Shown: positions 17,107 through 25,131, numbered from the stretch's first letter. The stretch: 64,000 nucleotides of DNA from Leucobacter edaphi (GCF_016522535.1 NZ_JAEHOI010000011.1:1-64000); one strand, 5' to 3'. The notes: generated by a model not told the origin, from the letters alone. Numbers and translations are program-made.

Positions 17107-17466
17107 TTAACTTTCGAGGGAAAGTTCAACGTTTGATCCCAGTACGGGATTCCAAGCTGTCACTACCCACTCAGCAGGGAGTTCAGCACGAACTCGCTGC
17201 GCCAATTCGTAACCCTCCTGCAGGAAACCGTCCGACAGTTCAAAGCTCGCTGGATCATCGGCCGGGAAAACAGCATCAGCCCGGTCTCCCCATTCGCACA
17301 AATCTTGCACGAGCTCAGCGCTCAAACCGATCTCGTGACCATCCAAGTTGCCGTAGCCATACTTCCCTGACATCCACAGAGCGAACTGAGTCCACTCATA
17401 GTGCACATCGATGGCGGGCGGTTCGTTCGGGTCCTCGACCTCGAGGTCAATCTTAAGACTCTTCAT
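17107..17466 (-). CDS. putative immunity protein
   Basis: A 119-residue acidic protein without a recognised family: an N-terminal strand (LKIDLEVEDPNEP), aromatic residues (HYEWTQFALWMSGKYGYG) and a helical acidic part (ELVQDLCEWGDRADAVFPADDP). Its ATG at 17466 overlaps the stop of the basic peptide encoded at 17463-17663 in an ATGA, so the two are translated together. Small acidic protein directly after a small basic toxin-like domain is the layout of polymorphic toxin-immunity pairs. GC content is visibly lower than in the surrounding genes. Confidence 0.6.
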   Translation of the reverse strand: MKSLKIDLEVEDPNEPPAIDVHYEWTQFALWMSGKYGYGNLDGHEIGLSAELVQDLCEWGDRADAVFPADDPASFELSDGFLQEGYELAQRVRAELPAEWVVTAWNPVLGSNVELSLES

Positions 17467-17663
17467 TTGGAGAAGTTCGCCCCCACAATATAGCCGTTGC
17501 CACCGATAGTAATTGCAAGTTTCAAAGTCTTACCTTCGTATTCGAACTCATAGATTGGCCTCCCCGTCCCCTTGCCTGGGTAACCAACGACTTTTCCCTC
17601 TTGGATTGCTTTCGTCAAGACTTCCGGGATTTTTGTCGCCGCTTCGGGCATGCCTCCAGACAC
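17463..17663 (-). CDS. orphan C-terminal toxin domain (polymorphic toxin type)
   Basis: A 66-residue lysine-rich product: KIPEVLTKAIQEGKVVG, then GKGTGRPIYEFEYEG, KTLKLAITIGG and NGYIVGANFSK. It looks like the tip of a secreted nuclease toxin; the strand-rich end closing with YIVGAN resembles BECR-type RNase domains at the C-termini of CdiA/Rhs/WXG-type toxins. That family match is from memory and uncertain. There is no secretion or delivery domain: an in-frame TAG lies two codons before the GTG. The ATG at 17651 is an alternative start. It is therefore an orphan toxin tip, either silent or awaiting recombination. Confidence 0.5.
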   Translation of the reverse strand: MSGGMPEAATKIPEVLTKAIQEGKVVGYPGKGTGRPIYEFEYEGKTLKLAITIGGNGYIVGANFSK

Positions 17664-18010
17664 GCTCGTCTACACCTGTCGTGGTGACCCATCCAAAGCA
17701 TGCAAGTCATTACTCATCGGCCACTAACTCCCGCCCAGAACCCCGGTGTTTGGGGTGTTCCAGGCGGCCCGGTACCCCTCAGCGACCCTGGCAACAGACA
17801 AGCATTAACGGACGCCCCTTTCCAAGGCCCGTCGCAGGCCCCGGCGAGAGATTTTCACTCTAAGGTCCGCGTCGAGTGCTGTGCTTTGCTTGCCACAGCC
17901 GGAGTAGATGAAGCGTCGCGCTTTCAAGTGTCACCGCCGGTGGATCCACACGTAGGGTTCATGCGCGAGGCTGTGGAAGATGATGCGGCACCGGGCTGTG
18001 AGGGATCGCG
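17664..18010. other. intergenic region, 347 bp
   Basis: No convincing gene or RNA. It lies between the toxin fragment and the tRNA-Gln terminator. The string GGTACCCC at about 17769 is shared with the tRNA 3' end, but eight bases are too few to call an attachment site. Confidence 0.4.
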
Positions 18011-18048
18011 AGGAAAAACACGAAAGGCCCTGGGAAACCAGGGCCTTT
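18011..18048 (-). terminator. intrinsic terminator of tRNA-Gln
   Basis: Perfect 11-bp arms (aaaggccctgg / ccagggccttt) close a GAAA loop at 18023-18048. Read on the minus strand the hairpin is followed by TTTCGTGTTTTTCC. It lies five bases after the tRNA CCA end. Confidence 0.85.
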
Positions 18049-18052
18049 CATT

Positions 18053-18127
18053 TGGCTGGGGTACCTGGACTCGAACCAAGAATAACGGTACCAGAAACCG
18101 TCGTGTTGCCAATTACACCATACCCCA
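18053..18127 (-). tRNA. tRNA-Gln (CTG anticodon)
   Basis: The gene runs from TGGGGTA (acceptor, 18127 down) to TACCCCA plus discriminator G and an encoded CCA at 18055-18053. The D arm is GTGTAATTGGCAACAC. The anticodon stem ACGGT/ACCGT encloses loop TTCTGGT, giving CTG. The T arm contains GGTTCGAGTCC. It is 72 bases plus CCA. A lower-GC accessory patch lies immediately downstream of its 3' end, as expected for an island integrated at a tRNA. Confidence 0.95.
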
Positions 18128-18174
18128 AGGGTGGGATTCCGCTGCTCCGAGGAGCGCGGCACCGAGAGATTACT

Positions 18175-19194
18175 CTACCCGAAGTCCCGGCTTCTCGTCC
18201 AATCGAGGAGGCCCGGGCGCGGCGTTCGCGTCCGGGCCTCCTCGATGCGCGGAAAACCCCGAGGATCAGTGCCGTGCTTGGCGTCAGCGCGCGCGGCGTA
18301 CTCCTCGCTCGCGCGGCGCGGCACCATGACCACGGGCACGGGCGACGAGCGGACGATCTTCGCGGCGTGCGATCCGAGCGAGATCCGGGCGAGCGGGCCG
18401 AGGCTGCTCGACCCGACGACGAGCACCTCGGACTCCTGCCAGGGGATCGAGCGCAGGGCGCTCCCCCAGCCGTCGCCCGATCCGACGGCGGTCTCGAGCG
18501 AGGCTGGCAGGTCGCGGAAGCCCTCGATCTGGTCGAGGATTCCCGCGGTGCGCTCGCGGATGAGGCGCTCCCACTCGGCGAGCACCTCGTCCTCCGCGCG
18601 CAGCGAAATGTTCGCCGACACGAAGGAGCGGGGCCGCGTGTGGAACGACGCGATCCGGAACCCGGCGCCGGCCTCAGCGGCGATCGCGGCGGCGCCGAGC
18701 ACGAGTTCCACCGAGGAGTCCGTGCCGCTGTACGCGGCGGTCACGCGGGAGAGACGCGCACCCTCGGGCGCGACGTACCCCATCGGTGCGATCGCCACGG
18801 GCAGGTCCGCGCCCTGCAGGAGGCCGGTGCTGACCGAACCGAGACCGATCTCACCTGCGGCGGCGTTCCCCGCAGAACCGACGACGAGGCGCATCGCCCC
18901 CTCCGACTCGCTGACCTCGAGGAGGCCGCGGCGGGCGCTCGAGGCGCCGTGGACGAGGAACCGGGCGGTCACGTCGGCGGGAACGAGCGGGCGTACCGCG
19001 TCGAGAGCCTCCTCGGCCTGCTCGACGAGGAACCGCTGATACTCGCTGTCGACAGCGCTCTCGCTCGGCGGCCATGCGGCCGAGTTGATCGCCGCGACCA
19101 CGAGCTCGCGGCCGTAGCTGCGCGCGAGCAGCACGCCGAGGTTGATCGCCCCCTCGGAGACGTGCCCGGGGGCGACGCCGACGACGATGCTCAC
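18175..19194 (-). CDS. tandem-domain universal stress protein
   Basis: A 339-residue protein with two UspA domains (about 1-137 and 149-295). Each ends with the ATP-binding pattern G-2x-G-9x-G(S/T): GSAGNAAAGEIGLGS in the first, GSSSLGPLARISLGS in the second, the latter followed by VPVVMVPRR. ATG start at 19194 overlaps the stop of the APC permease by four bases, so the permease and Usp protein are co-translated; Usp domains often regulate or protect transporters. About 40 residues after the second domain (from AKHGTDPRGF) are encoded by DNA that includes a strong hairpin, so the natural C-terminus may be shorter in other strains. Confidence 0.88.
   Translation of the reverse strand: MSIVVGVAPGHVSEGAINLGVLLARSYGRELVVAAINSAAWPPSESAVDSEYQRFLVEQAEEALDAVRPLVPADVTARFLVHGASSARRGLLEVSESEGAMRLVVGSAGNAAAGEIGLGSVSTGLLQGADLPVAIAPMGYVAPEGARLSRVTAAYSGTDSSVELVLGAAAIAAEAGAGFRIASFHTRPRSFVSANISLRAEDEVLAEWERLIRERTAGILDQIEGFRDLPASLETAVGSGDGWGSALRSIPWQESEVLVVGSSSLGPLARISLGSHAAKIVRSSPVPVVMVPRRASEEYAARADAKHGTDPRGFPRIEEARTRTPRPGLLDWTRSRDFG
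18202..18246 (-). terminator. strong hairpin inside the 3' end of the usp gene
   Basis: Twenty-base arms (one mismatch) around a 5-base loop lie about 30 bp before the usp stop codon. There is no U-tract on either strand. It may be a terminator or mRNA stabiliser that the reading frame has run through; it encodes the segment IEEARTRTPRPGLLD. Confidence 0.55.
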
Positions 19195-20717
19195 TTGCGG
19201 CCGCCCTCGCGCTCGGATCCCTCGCCGACGACGGGGATCGACATCGACTCGGCGTAGGCGTCCTCGTCCTCGATCACGTACTTGCCGGGGCCAACGAGGC
19301 GGATCATGCCGGTCTTCAGCTGGTGGCCGAGCACGGAGTTCCTGCGGCCCGTGAACCAGTACCAGACGAGCACGAGCACGGTCCAGATCGCGAACACGAT
19401 GATCGTGATCGGGCGCAGATCCTTGATGATCCAGAGGCAGCCGATGATCGACAGGATCGGGATCACGGGGTACAGCGGGACGCGGAACTTGCGCTCCAGA
19501 TCCGGCTCGCGGCGGCGGAGCACCATGACGGCGATCGAGACCACGAGGAACGCGGCAAGCGTACCGATCGAGGTCATCTCCGCGAGGAAGTTGATCGGCA
19601 GGACGCCCGCGAGGATCGCGACGATGACGGAGACGATGATCGTGTTCGCGACCGGGGTCATCGTGCGGGGGTTGACCTTCTGGAAGATCTTCGGCGCCAT
19701 GCCGTCGCGCGACATCGCGAACAGGATACGGGTCTGGCCGTAGAGCACGACGAGGGTCACGCTGAAGATCGAGATCACGGCACCTGCCGCGACGACCGTG
19801 CCGGGCCAGGTGGCGCCGACGATGTTCTCCAGGATCGCGGAGAGGCCCGCGCTCTGGCCGTCGAAGTCGCCCGAGGCCTGCGCGCCGAGCGCGGTCATGG
19901 CGACGAGCACGTAGACGCCGGTCACGATGACGAGCGCGGCGATGAGCGCGATCGGCAGGTTGCGGCGCGGGTTCTTCGCCTCGTCACCGGCCGTGGCGAC
20001 GGCGTCGAGACCGACGAAGGAGAAGAAGATGATGCCGGCGCCGGTCATGATGCCGGTGAGGCCGAACGGCGCGAAGTCGGCGAAGTGATCGGCGTTCCAG
20101 CCGGTGATGCCGACCGCGACGAAGAAGAGCAGGACGGCGATCTTGATGAGCACCATGATCGTGTTCGCGACGACCGAGTGCGAGGTGCCGCGGATGAGGA
20201 GCAGGCAGCAGAGTGCGATCAGGATGACCGCGGGGAGGTTGATGATCCCGCCCTCCTCGGGGGCGGCGAGCAGCTCCTTCGGGAACTGGATCCCGAACAG
20301 GTTGTTGAAGAGCTGGTTCACGTACTGGGACCAGCCGACCGCCACGGCTGCCGTCGAGACGCCGTACTCCAGGAGCAGACAGGCGGCGACGCCCATCGCG
20401 GGCAGCTCGCCGAGGGTGCTGTAGGCGTAGGAGTAGGAGGATCCCGAGACGGGAACGCTGCTCGCGAGCTCGGCGTAGCAGAGCACCGAAAGACCCGCGA
20501 CCGCGCCGGCGATGATGAAGGACCAGATCACGGCCGGTCCGGCGACGGGAACCGCCTCGGACAGGATGAAGAAGATACCGGTGCCGATCGTGCCGCCGAC
20601 GCCGATCAGCGTGAGCTGGAAGAGGCCGATGCTGCGTTTGAGCGTGCTGCCGCTCTCACCGCCGTCCTTTGGGACGGGCTTCACACGGAAGAGTTGCTGC
20701 CGCAACGTGCTTGTCAT
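19191..20717 (-). CDS. APC-family (CAT-type) amino acid permease
   Basis: A 508-residue transporter with 12 predicted helices and a cytosolic tail. The helix-1 binding motif GVGGTIGTGIFF, the helix-2/3 region PVSGSSYSYAYSTLGELPA and the FVGLDAVATAGDEAKNPRRNLP loop are those of the cationic amino acid transporter group. ATG at 20717 follows GGAGAA. Its stop overlaps the usp start. Upstream on the same strand is an Orn/Lys/Arg decarboxylase, so lysine, arginine, ornithine or their amines are plausible cargo, but this rests on context. Confidence 0.9.
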   Translation of the reverse strand: MTSTLRQQLFRVKPVPKDGGESGSTLKRSIGLFQLTLIGVGGTIGTGIFFILSEAVPVAGPAVIWSFIIAGAVAGLSVLCYAELASSVPVSGSSYSYAYSTLGELPAMGVAACLLLEYGVSTAAVAVGWSQYVNQLFNNLFGIQFPKELLAAPEEGGIINLPAVILIALCCLLLIRGTSHSVVANTIMVLIKIAVLLFFVAVGITGWNADHFADFAPFGLTGIMTGAGIIFFSFVGLDAVATAGDEAKNPRRNLPIALIAALVIVTGVYVLVAMTALGAQASGDFDGQSAGLSAILENIVGATWPGTVVAAGAVISIFSVTLVVLYGQTRILFAMSRDGMAPKIFQKVNPRTMTPVANTIIVSVIVAILAGVLPINFLAEMTSIGTLAAFLVVSIAVMVLRRREPDLERKFRVPLYPVIPILSIIGCLWIIKDLRPITIIVFAIWTVLVLVWYWFTGRRNSVLGHQLKTGMIRLVGPGKYVIEDEDAYAESMSIPVVGEGSEREGGRK

Positions 20718-20921
20718 CTGGTCGTTCTCCGACTTCTTCGTCTCATCCGGGGACCCGTTCCCCGTTTTTCCTCCCCGACACTATTGCAGGTCGGGCGCCC
20801 GGGAGGTCCGGGCTGCCGCGGTTCGTACCGCGAAGTCTAGGTGTTGCGCGCGCCGCGCGGTTGGGGTGTTCGGAACAGTGCTCCGGAGCACCCCGCCGCG
20901 AGAGGAGCGCGCTGGCGTGCC
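20718..20921. other. intergenic region between decarboxylase and permease
   Basis: It holds the hairpin at 20863-20894 and the permease ribosome binding site. A TAGACT box on the minus strand at about 20836-20841 may be the permease promoter. No gene. Confidence 0.4.
20863..20894 (-). terminator. stem-loop after the decarboxylase gene
   Basis: GGGGTG (20863-20868) pairs with CACCCC (20889-20894), and a perfect 14-bp palindrome (gtgctccggagcac) lies within at 20878-20891. It starts 28 bp past the stop codon and may separate decarboxylase from permease expression. No clear U-tract. Confidence 0.45.
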
Positions 20922-22532
20922 CTAAGAATCCCTGATCACGCGATACTTGGTGACGGCGGGATCGATCGCGCCGCGAACATAGCCGGTCGGAGACGCCGCG
21001 ACGGCGCTCAAGAACCGCACCGCCTCATCGGTGATCTCCTCGCCCGGCATGACGTTCGGAATCCCGGGCGGGTAGGCCGCGAGAGTGTCGGCGGACACGC
21101 GGCCGACCGCCGCGGATGCGTCGACGACCTCGGTCTCCGCGAAGAATCCCTCGCGGGGGCTCACGCGCATCGCGCCGGGAGCCGGCAGACTCGGGAAGCG
21201 CTCGGCGCCGGCGTGCGCCGCCCGCTCGGCCGCTGCCTCCGGCGACTCGACAGCCTCCACCATCGCGCGGTAGGTGAAGTCGAGATCCGGCGTCTTGCCC
21301 GCACCGATCACCGCGACGATCGAGGTCGCCGTCGACATCTCGAAATAGATGTCGTTCGCCTCGATCAGGCGCTGACGCAGCCAGTGGCCGCCCACGCCGG
21401 TCACGGAGACGTCGATCGGGACGCGCAGCAGATCGGTGTCCACGATGTCGTCGAACGCGCCAAAATCGTCGCTCACGACGGCGAAGCGCGAATCCTGGCG
21501 CAGGATCTCGCGGAAGCGCTTGGCCTCCTCGATCGACCGGCCGATCTGCTCGGTGCCCGTCATGAGTGCGTGGCGGGCGATATCGAGCGAGGCGCGCAGC
21601 AGGGCGCTCGTCGAGGTCGAGGCCGTCATGCCGAAGGCGCGCTCGACCAGGGGCTCGAGTCGATCAGCGAAGGGGCCCTCCCCCAGGTGCAGCATCGCGG
21701 ACTGCGTGAGCGAGCCCGCGAGCTTGTGGGTGCTCGAGATCACGAGGTCGGCGCCGAGGCGGGCGGGAGACTCCGGCAGTTCGGGGTGGAAGCCGAAGTG
21801 CGGCCCCCACGCGCCGTCGACGATGAGCGGGGCGCCGTGCCGGTGAGCGACCTCCGAGAGACCGCGGACGTCGGCGACGGAGCCGAAGTAACTCGGGGAG
21901 ATGACGTAGACCGAGTTGGCGCGCTCGCCGCGCGCCTCGGCCTCGGTGAGCGCGCGATCGAGCGCCTCGGGCGAGACGCCGTGCGCCATCCCGTTGTCGT
22001 GATCCACGTTCGGGAACACGTAGCTCGGGGTGATGCCGGCGACGAGCACGCCGTCGCTGAAGCTCGAGTGCGCGCTGCGCTGCTGCATGACGCGGTCCCC
22101 CAGACCGCGGACCGCGAGCGCGACCGTGCGGTTCGCCTGCGAGGCGCCGTTGGTGAGGAACCAGGTGCGGCGCGCGCCCCAGGCGTCCGCGGCGAGCGCG
22201 AGCGCTTCGTCGAGCGGGGTGCGGGGGTGCTCCGCGGTCGGGAGATCGATGCCGTCGATCAGCATCGGCACGTCGAGGTGCATGGCCTTCTCGCCCAGGA
22301 ATTCGGCGAGACGGCCGTTGATCCCGCGATCCGAGCCGCCGTGCCCGGGGACCATGAGGTGCGTCGGACCGCTCTCGACGTAGCGCTCGAGCGCGGAGGC
22401 ATATGGGGTCAGCGTGTGGTCGAACGCCTCGGGCTCGCCGGTCGTGCGGCCGGCCTCGCCGGGGGTCGTGGCCTCATCGCGAGGGATCAGCGGGGTTTCC
22501 GTGCGCGCGGCAGCGCTGGCATCGATGAGCAT
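20922..22532 (-). CDS. Orn/Lys/Arg decarboxylase family PLP enzyme
   Basis: PLP-dependent decarboxylase of 536 residues making a diamine or agmatine from a basic amino acid. Motifs: MVPGHGGSDRGINGRL at the family N-terminus, FLTNGASQANRTVALA, IVDGAWGPHFGFHP, and the cofactor lysine in SSTHKLAGSLTQSAML. The C-terminal domain ends with YPPGIPNVMPGE, a family hallmark. The start at 22532 (MLIDASAAA) is preferred because the farther upstream ATGs lie inside the inverted repeat at 22606-22631; MRELSG at 22586 is an alternative. A LysR regulator is divergent. Which substrate is used is not resolved. Confidence 0.85.
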   Translation of the reverse strand: MLIDASAAARTETPLIPRDEATTPGEAGRTTGEPEAFDHTLTPYASALERYVESGPTHLMVPGHGGSDRGINGRLAEFLGEKAMHLDVPMLIDGIDLPTAEHPRTPLDEALALAADAWGARRTWFLTNGASQANRTVALAVRGLGDRVMQQRSAHSSFSDGVLVAGITPSYVFPNVDHDNGMAHGVSPEALDRALTEAEARGERANSVYVISPSYFGSVADVRGLSEVAHRHGAPLIVDGAWGPHFGFHPELPESPARLGADLVISSTHKLAGSLTQSAMLHLGEGPFADRLEPLVERAFGMTASTSTSALLRASLDIARHALMTGTEQIGRSIEEAKRFREILRQDSRFAVVSDDFGAFDDIVDTDLLRVPIDVSVTGVGGHWLRQRLIEANDIYFEMSTATSIVAVIGAGKTPDLDFTYRAMVEAVESPEAAAERAAHAGAERFPSLPAPGAMRVSPREGFFAETEVVDASAAVGRVSADTLAAYPPGIPNVMPGEEITDEAVRFLSAVAASPTGYVRGAIDPAVTKYRVIRDS

Positions 22533-22605
22533 TCCCCCATGCTTGCGCGCCTCGGCCCGCTGGGGAATCCCCGAGAGTTCTCGCATGTGACATATGCTCT
22601 CTGTG

Positions 22606-22631
22606 ATGGAACGGACGGAATTTCGTTCCAT
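22606..22631. promoter_or_regulatory. LysR-type operator candidate
   Basis: ATGGAACG and CGTTCCAT are perfect 8-bp arms around a 10-bp spacer, between the decarboxylase gene and the divergent lysR gene, 30-55 bp before the lysR start. Placement and symmetry fit a LysR binding site that controls both directions. Confidence 0.6.
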
Positions 22632-22660
22632 CAACTATTGGATAGGTGAAAGGTGCTCGC

Positions 22661-23581
22661 ATGATCGACCTGCGACAGCTCCGGGCCCTGCGCGCGGTCC
22701 ACTCCGAGGGCTCCGTCACCGGGGCAGCCCGGTTGCTCGGCTGGAGCCAGCCAACGGTCGACTACCACCTGCACAACATCGATCGGCTCGTCGGATCCCC
22801 GCTGCTCACGCGCACCAAGCGCGGCAGCACACTCACCCCGGTCGGTCACCTCGTCCTCGATCGCGCCCAGCAGATCCTCACGCTCGCGGACCGCACCCTC
22901 CACGACGCCCGCGACCTCGCCCAGATGGGCCGGGCGAAGCTCCGCTTCGGCACGTTCCCCACCGCGGCCGCCCACCTGCTGCCGGCGATCGTCTCCGAGA
23001 TCAGCGCGCTCGGGATCGAACTCGACGCCGTGCTCGAGGAGGTCGACCCGCTGATCGCGCACGTCAACCGTCACGAACTCGACGCCGCGCTCGTGTACTC
23101 GGTTCCCGGATACGAGCTGCCGCTGCGCTCCGGGATCGCCGCCACCGAGGTGCTGCGCGATCCGCTCCTGCTCGCGCTCCCCGCCGAGCACCGGCTCGCC
23201 TCGCGCACCTCGATCGACCGCTCAGCCCTCCTGACCCTGCACGATGAGCGCTGGCTGCTCGGCGCGACGCCCAACGACCCGATGGACCAGGTGGTCGTCG
23301 ACGCGTTCGCCGCCGAGGGCCGCAGCCTGGAGGTCGCGATCCGCACCGACGATTTCCAGGTGATGCTCGGAATGATCGCCGCCGGAATGGTCATCGGTCT
23401 CGTGGCCCGGCTCGCGAGCGCCCCCGTGCACCCCGGCGTCGTGCTCCTCCCCATCGAGGATCCCTCGTTCGCGCGATCCGTGCTGCTCGTCGCCCCGACC
23501 GAGGCGGCGACGCGCGAGCCGTCGACCGCCGTTCGCCAGCTCGCCGGGGCGGTCCGGCACGCGGTCGACGGGATCCGGTAG
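22661..23581 (+). CDS. LysR-family transcriptional regulator
   Basis: A 306-residue activator or repressor. The N-terminal winged helix reads MIDLRQLRALRAVHSEGSVTGAARLLGWSQPTVDYHLHNID. The rest is a periplasmic-binding-protein-like effector domain, including FGTFPTAAAHLLPAI and GMIAAGMVIGLVAR. The ATG at 22661 follows GAAAGGTG. It is divergent from the decarboxylase and shares a 128-bp regulatory region with it, which makes decarboxylase, permease and usp its likely regulon. The effector is probably a basic amino acid or polyamine, by context only. Confidence 0.9.
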   Translation: MIDLRQLRALRAVHSEGSVTGAARLLGWSQPTVDYHLHNIDRLVGSPLLTRTKRGSTLTPVGHLVLDRAQQILTLADRTLHDARDLAQMGRAKLRFGTFPTAAAHLLPAIVSEISALGIELDAVLEEVDPLIAHVNRHELDAALVYSVPGYELPLRSGIAATEVLRDPLLLALPAEHRLASRTSIDRSALLTLHDERWLLGATPNDPMDQVVVDAFAAEGRSLEVAIRTDDFQVMLGMIAAGMVIGLVARLASAPVHPGVVLLPIEDPSFARSVLLVAPTEAATREPSTAVRQLAGAVRHAVDGIR

Positions 23582-23694
23582 CGCCGCGCCCTGCCGTCCT
23601 CCGCGCTTCGCGCTTCGCGGGGACGTTCCCCGTGCGTGTCGGCGGTCCGTGGAATACTCTGGTCCAGCATCGCATCTACCCGAAGGAGCCCCAG

Positions 23695-24075
23695 ATGATC
23701 GATCAGTTCGGCAAAGTCATGATCTACGTTGAGAACCCGCGCGCGTGCGCCGACTTCTGGGTCGACGCCGTCGGTCTCACGGAGGTGTCCACCACGGAAA
23801 TGGATGAGAAGATCATCTCCGTCGAGCTCACCCACGATCCGGAGGCCGGTGCGGGCATCGAGCTCTTCGATCGCGCGGTGGTCGCTCAGATGTCTCCGGA
23901 GATCACCCTCGGCACGCCCTCGATCCTGTTCTCGAGCCGCGACGTCTCGGCCATGCGCGAAGCGCTCCTCGAGAAGGGGATCACGGTCGGCGAGATCGTC
24001 AACGCTGGCGGCATGACCACGTTCAATTTCGCTGATCCTGAAGGCAATTACTTCGCGGTGCGCGAGATCGCGTAG
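23695..24075 (+). CDS. VOC-family (glyoxalase-like) protein
   Basis: A 126-residue protein of the vicinal oxygen chelate fold made of two beta-alpha-beta-beta-beta units: MIYVENPRACADFWVDAVGLTEV in the first, and SSRDVSAMREALLEKGITV with FNFADPEGNYFAVREIA in the second. The ending DPEGNYF is the family signature with a metal-site glutamate replaced or shifted. Enzymatic role unknown; such proteins may be lyases, dioxygenases or antibiotic-binding proteins. AAGGAG precedes the ATG. Single gene. Confidence 0.88.
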   Translation: MIDQFGKVMIYVENPRACADFWVDAVGLTEVSTTEMDEKIISVELTHDPEAGAGIELFDRAVVAQMSPEITLGTPSILFSSRDVSAMREALLEKGITVGEIVNAGGMTTFNFADPEGNYFAVREIA

Positions 24076-24093
24076 GCGCCGCCTGCTCGCTCG

Positions 24094-24148
24094 CGAGCGT
24101 GCGGGCGCCCCGGGGTCGCGGGCGCACGAGCGTGCGGGCGCCCCGGGG
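24094..24148. repeat. 22-bp direct repeat pair
   Basis: A 22-bp sequence starting cgagcgtgcgggcg occurs at 24094-24115 and again at 24127-24148, exactly 33 bp apart, in the short space between the convergent VOC and Ppx/GppA genes. Each copy contains the palindrome ccccgggg or its GC-rich core. Function unknown. Confidence 0.75.
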
Positions 24149-24165
24149 GCGCGCGCGGCCGGGGC

Positions 24166-25131
24166 TCAGGCCTCCGGCGACTCGTCGACGGGATCGGCGC
24201 CGCGACCGTCGAGCGCGTCGATGTAGCGCAGCACGATGCCCTCGCGCAGCGCCCACGGGGAGATCGTGAGCGTCTCGACCTCGAACACCTTCATCGCGGT
24301 GCGCAGCACGACCGCTCCCGCCATGATCTGGTAGCCGCGCTCCGGCGTGATTCCCGGCAGGTACTCGCGCACGGTTCCCGGCATCTCCCGCAGGGTCGGC
24401 TCCCACTCGCGCAGGCCGACGTAGTGGAGCTGCGCGAGATCGCCCGTGAGCGGGTCGGGCGGGCCGCCGATCAGCCGCGCCAGGGAGCGGATCGTCTTCG
24501 AGGTGCCGACCACGCGCTTGGGCCGCGGACGATCGAGGAAGAGCTCCTCGCGCACGCGAGTGAACTCCTCCCGCGCGTGCGCGCGCAGCGCGGAAACCGC
24601 CTCGCGCGTTGGCGGATCCTCCGCGAGATAGTTCACCGTCGTGCGGCCGGCGCCGAGCGGCAGCGACACCTGCACGTCGGGATACTCGTCGGCGCCCTGC
24701 GCGATCTCGAAGGAGCCGCCTCCGATATCGAACAGCAGAATCTCTCCGGCCGACCAGCCGAGCCAGCGGCGCACCGCGAGCATCGTGATCCTGGCCTCGT
24801 CCTCGCCGGACAGCACCCGCAGCGCGGCGCCCGTCTCGCGGGCGATCCGCGCGAGCACCTCCTCGCCGTTCGCCGCCTCCCGGATCGCGCTCGTGGCGGT
24901 GCAGATCAGATCGTCGACGCCTATCTCGTGGGCCGTGCGCACCGATTCCTTGATCGCATCGATGATGAGGCGAACGCCCTGCTCGATGATCGCGCCGTCG
25001 GCGTCGAGGTAGCGCATGAGCCGCAGAATCGCGCGCTGCGAATGGTACGGCACCGGGCTCGCCCCGGGGTGCGCGTCCACGATTAACAGGTGGACGGTAT
25101 TGGATCCGACATCGATCACTCCGAGGCGCAT
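24166..25131 (-). CDS. Ppx/GppA-family phosphatase
   Basis: A 321-residue member of the exopolyphosphatase/guanosine pentaphosphatase family with the ASKHA fold. Phosphate-1 motif is GVIDVGSNTVHLLI, the catalytic Glu lies in TSAIREAANG, and phosphate-2 is LLFDIGGGSFEI. Length and lack of the C-terminal HD domain fit the short actinobacterial Ppx1/Ppx2 type, which acts on short polyphosphate or (p)ppGpp. A TAGACT box at 25139-25144 lies seven bases before the ATG, suggesting a leaderless message. Confidence 0.88.
   Translation of the reverse strand: MRLGVIDVGSNTVHLLIVDAHPGASPVPYHSQRAILRLMRYLDADGAIIEQGVRLIIDAIKESVRTAHEIGVDDLICTATSAIREAANGEEVLARIARETGAALRVLSGEDEARITMLAVRRWLGWSAGEILLFDIGGGSFEIAQGADEYPDVQVSLPLGAGRTTVNYLAEDPPTREAVSALRAHAREEFTRVREELFLDRPRPKRVVGTSKTIRSLARLIGGPPDPLTGDLAQLHYVGLREWEPTLREMPGTVREYLPGITPERGYQIMAGAVVLRTAMKVFEVETLTISPWALREGIVLRYIDALDGRGADPVDESPEA

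Noticed and set aside
16772-17110. Plus-strand frame of 112 codons after the broken permease
   Set aside because: Runs across the permease remnant in another frame; no ribosome binding site or family signal.
17765-17780. GGTACCCC near 17769 as an attachment-site copy of the tRNA-Gln 3' end
   Set aside because: Only eight bases match; a tRNA att duplication usually shows 15 or more.
17700-18055. Open frame running through the terminator and tRNA-Gln region
   Set aside because: It passes through a tRNA gene and terminator, with no family similarity and no ribosome binding site.
24094-24148. Repeat pair as a CRISPR array
   Set aside because: Only two copies, a spacer of 11 bases and no cas genes.
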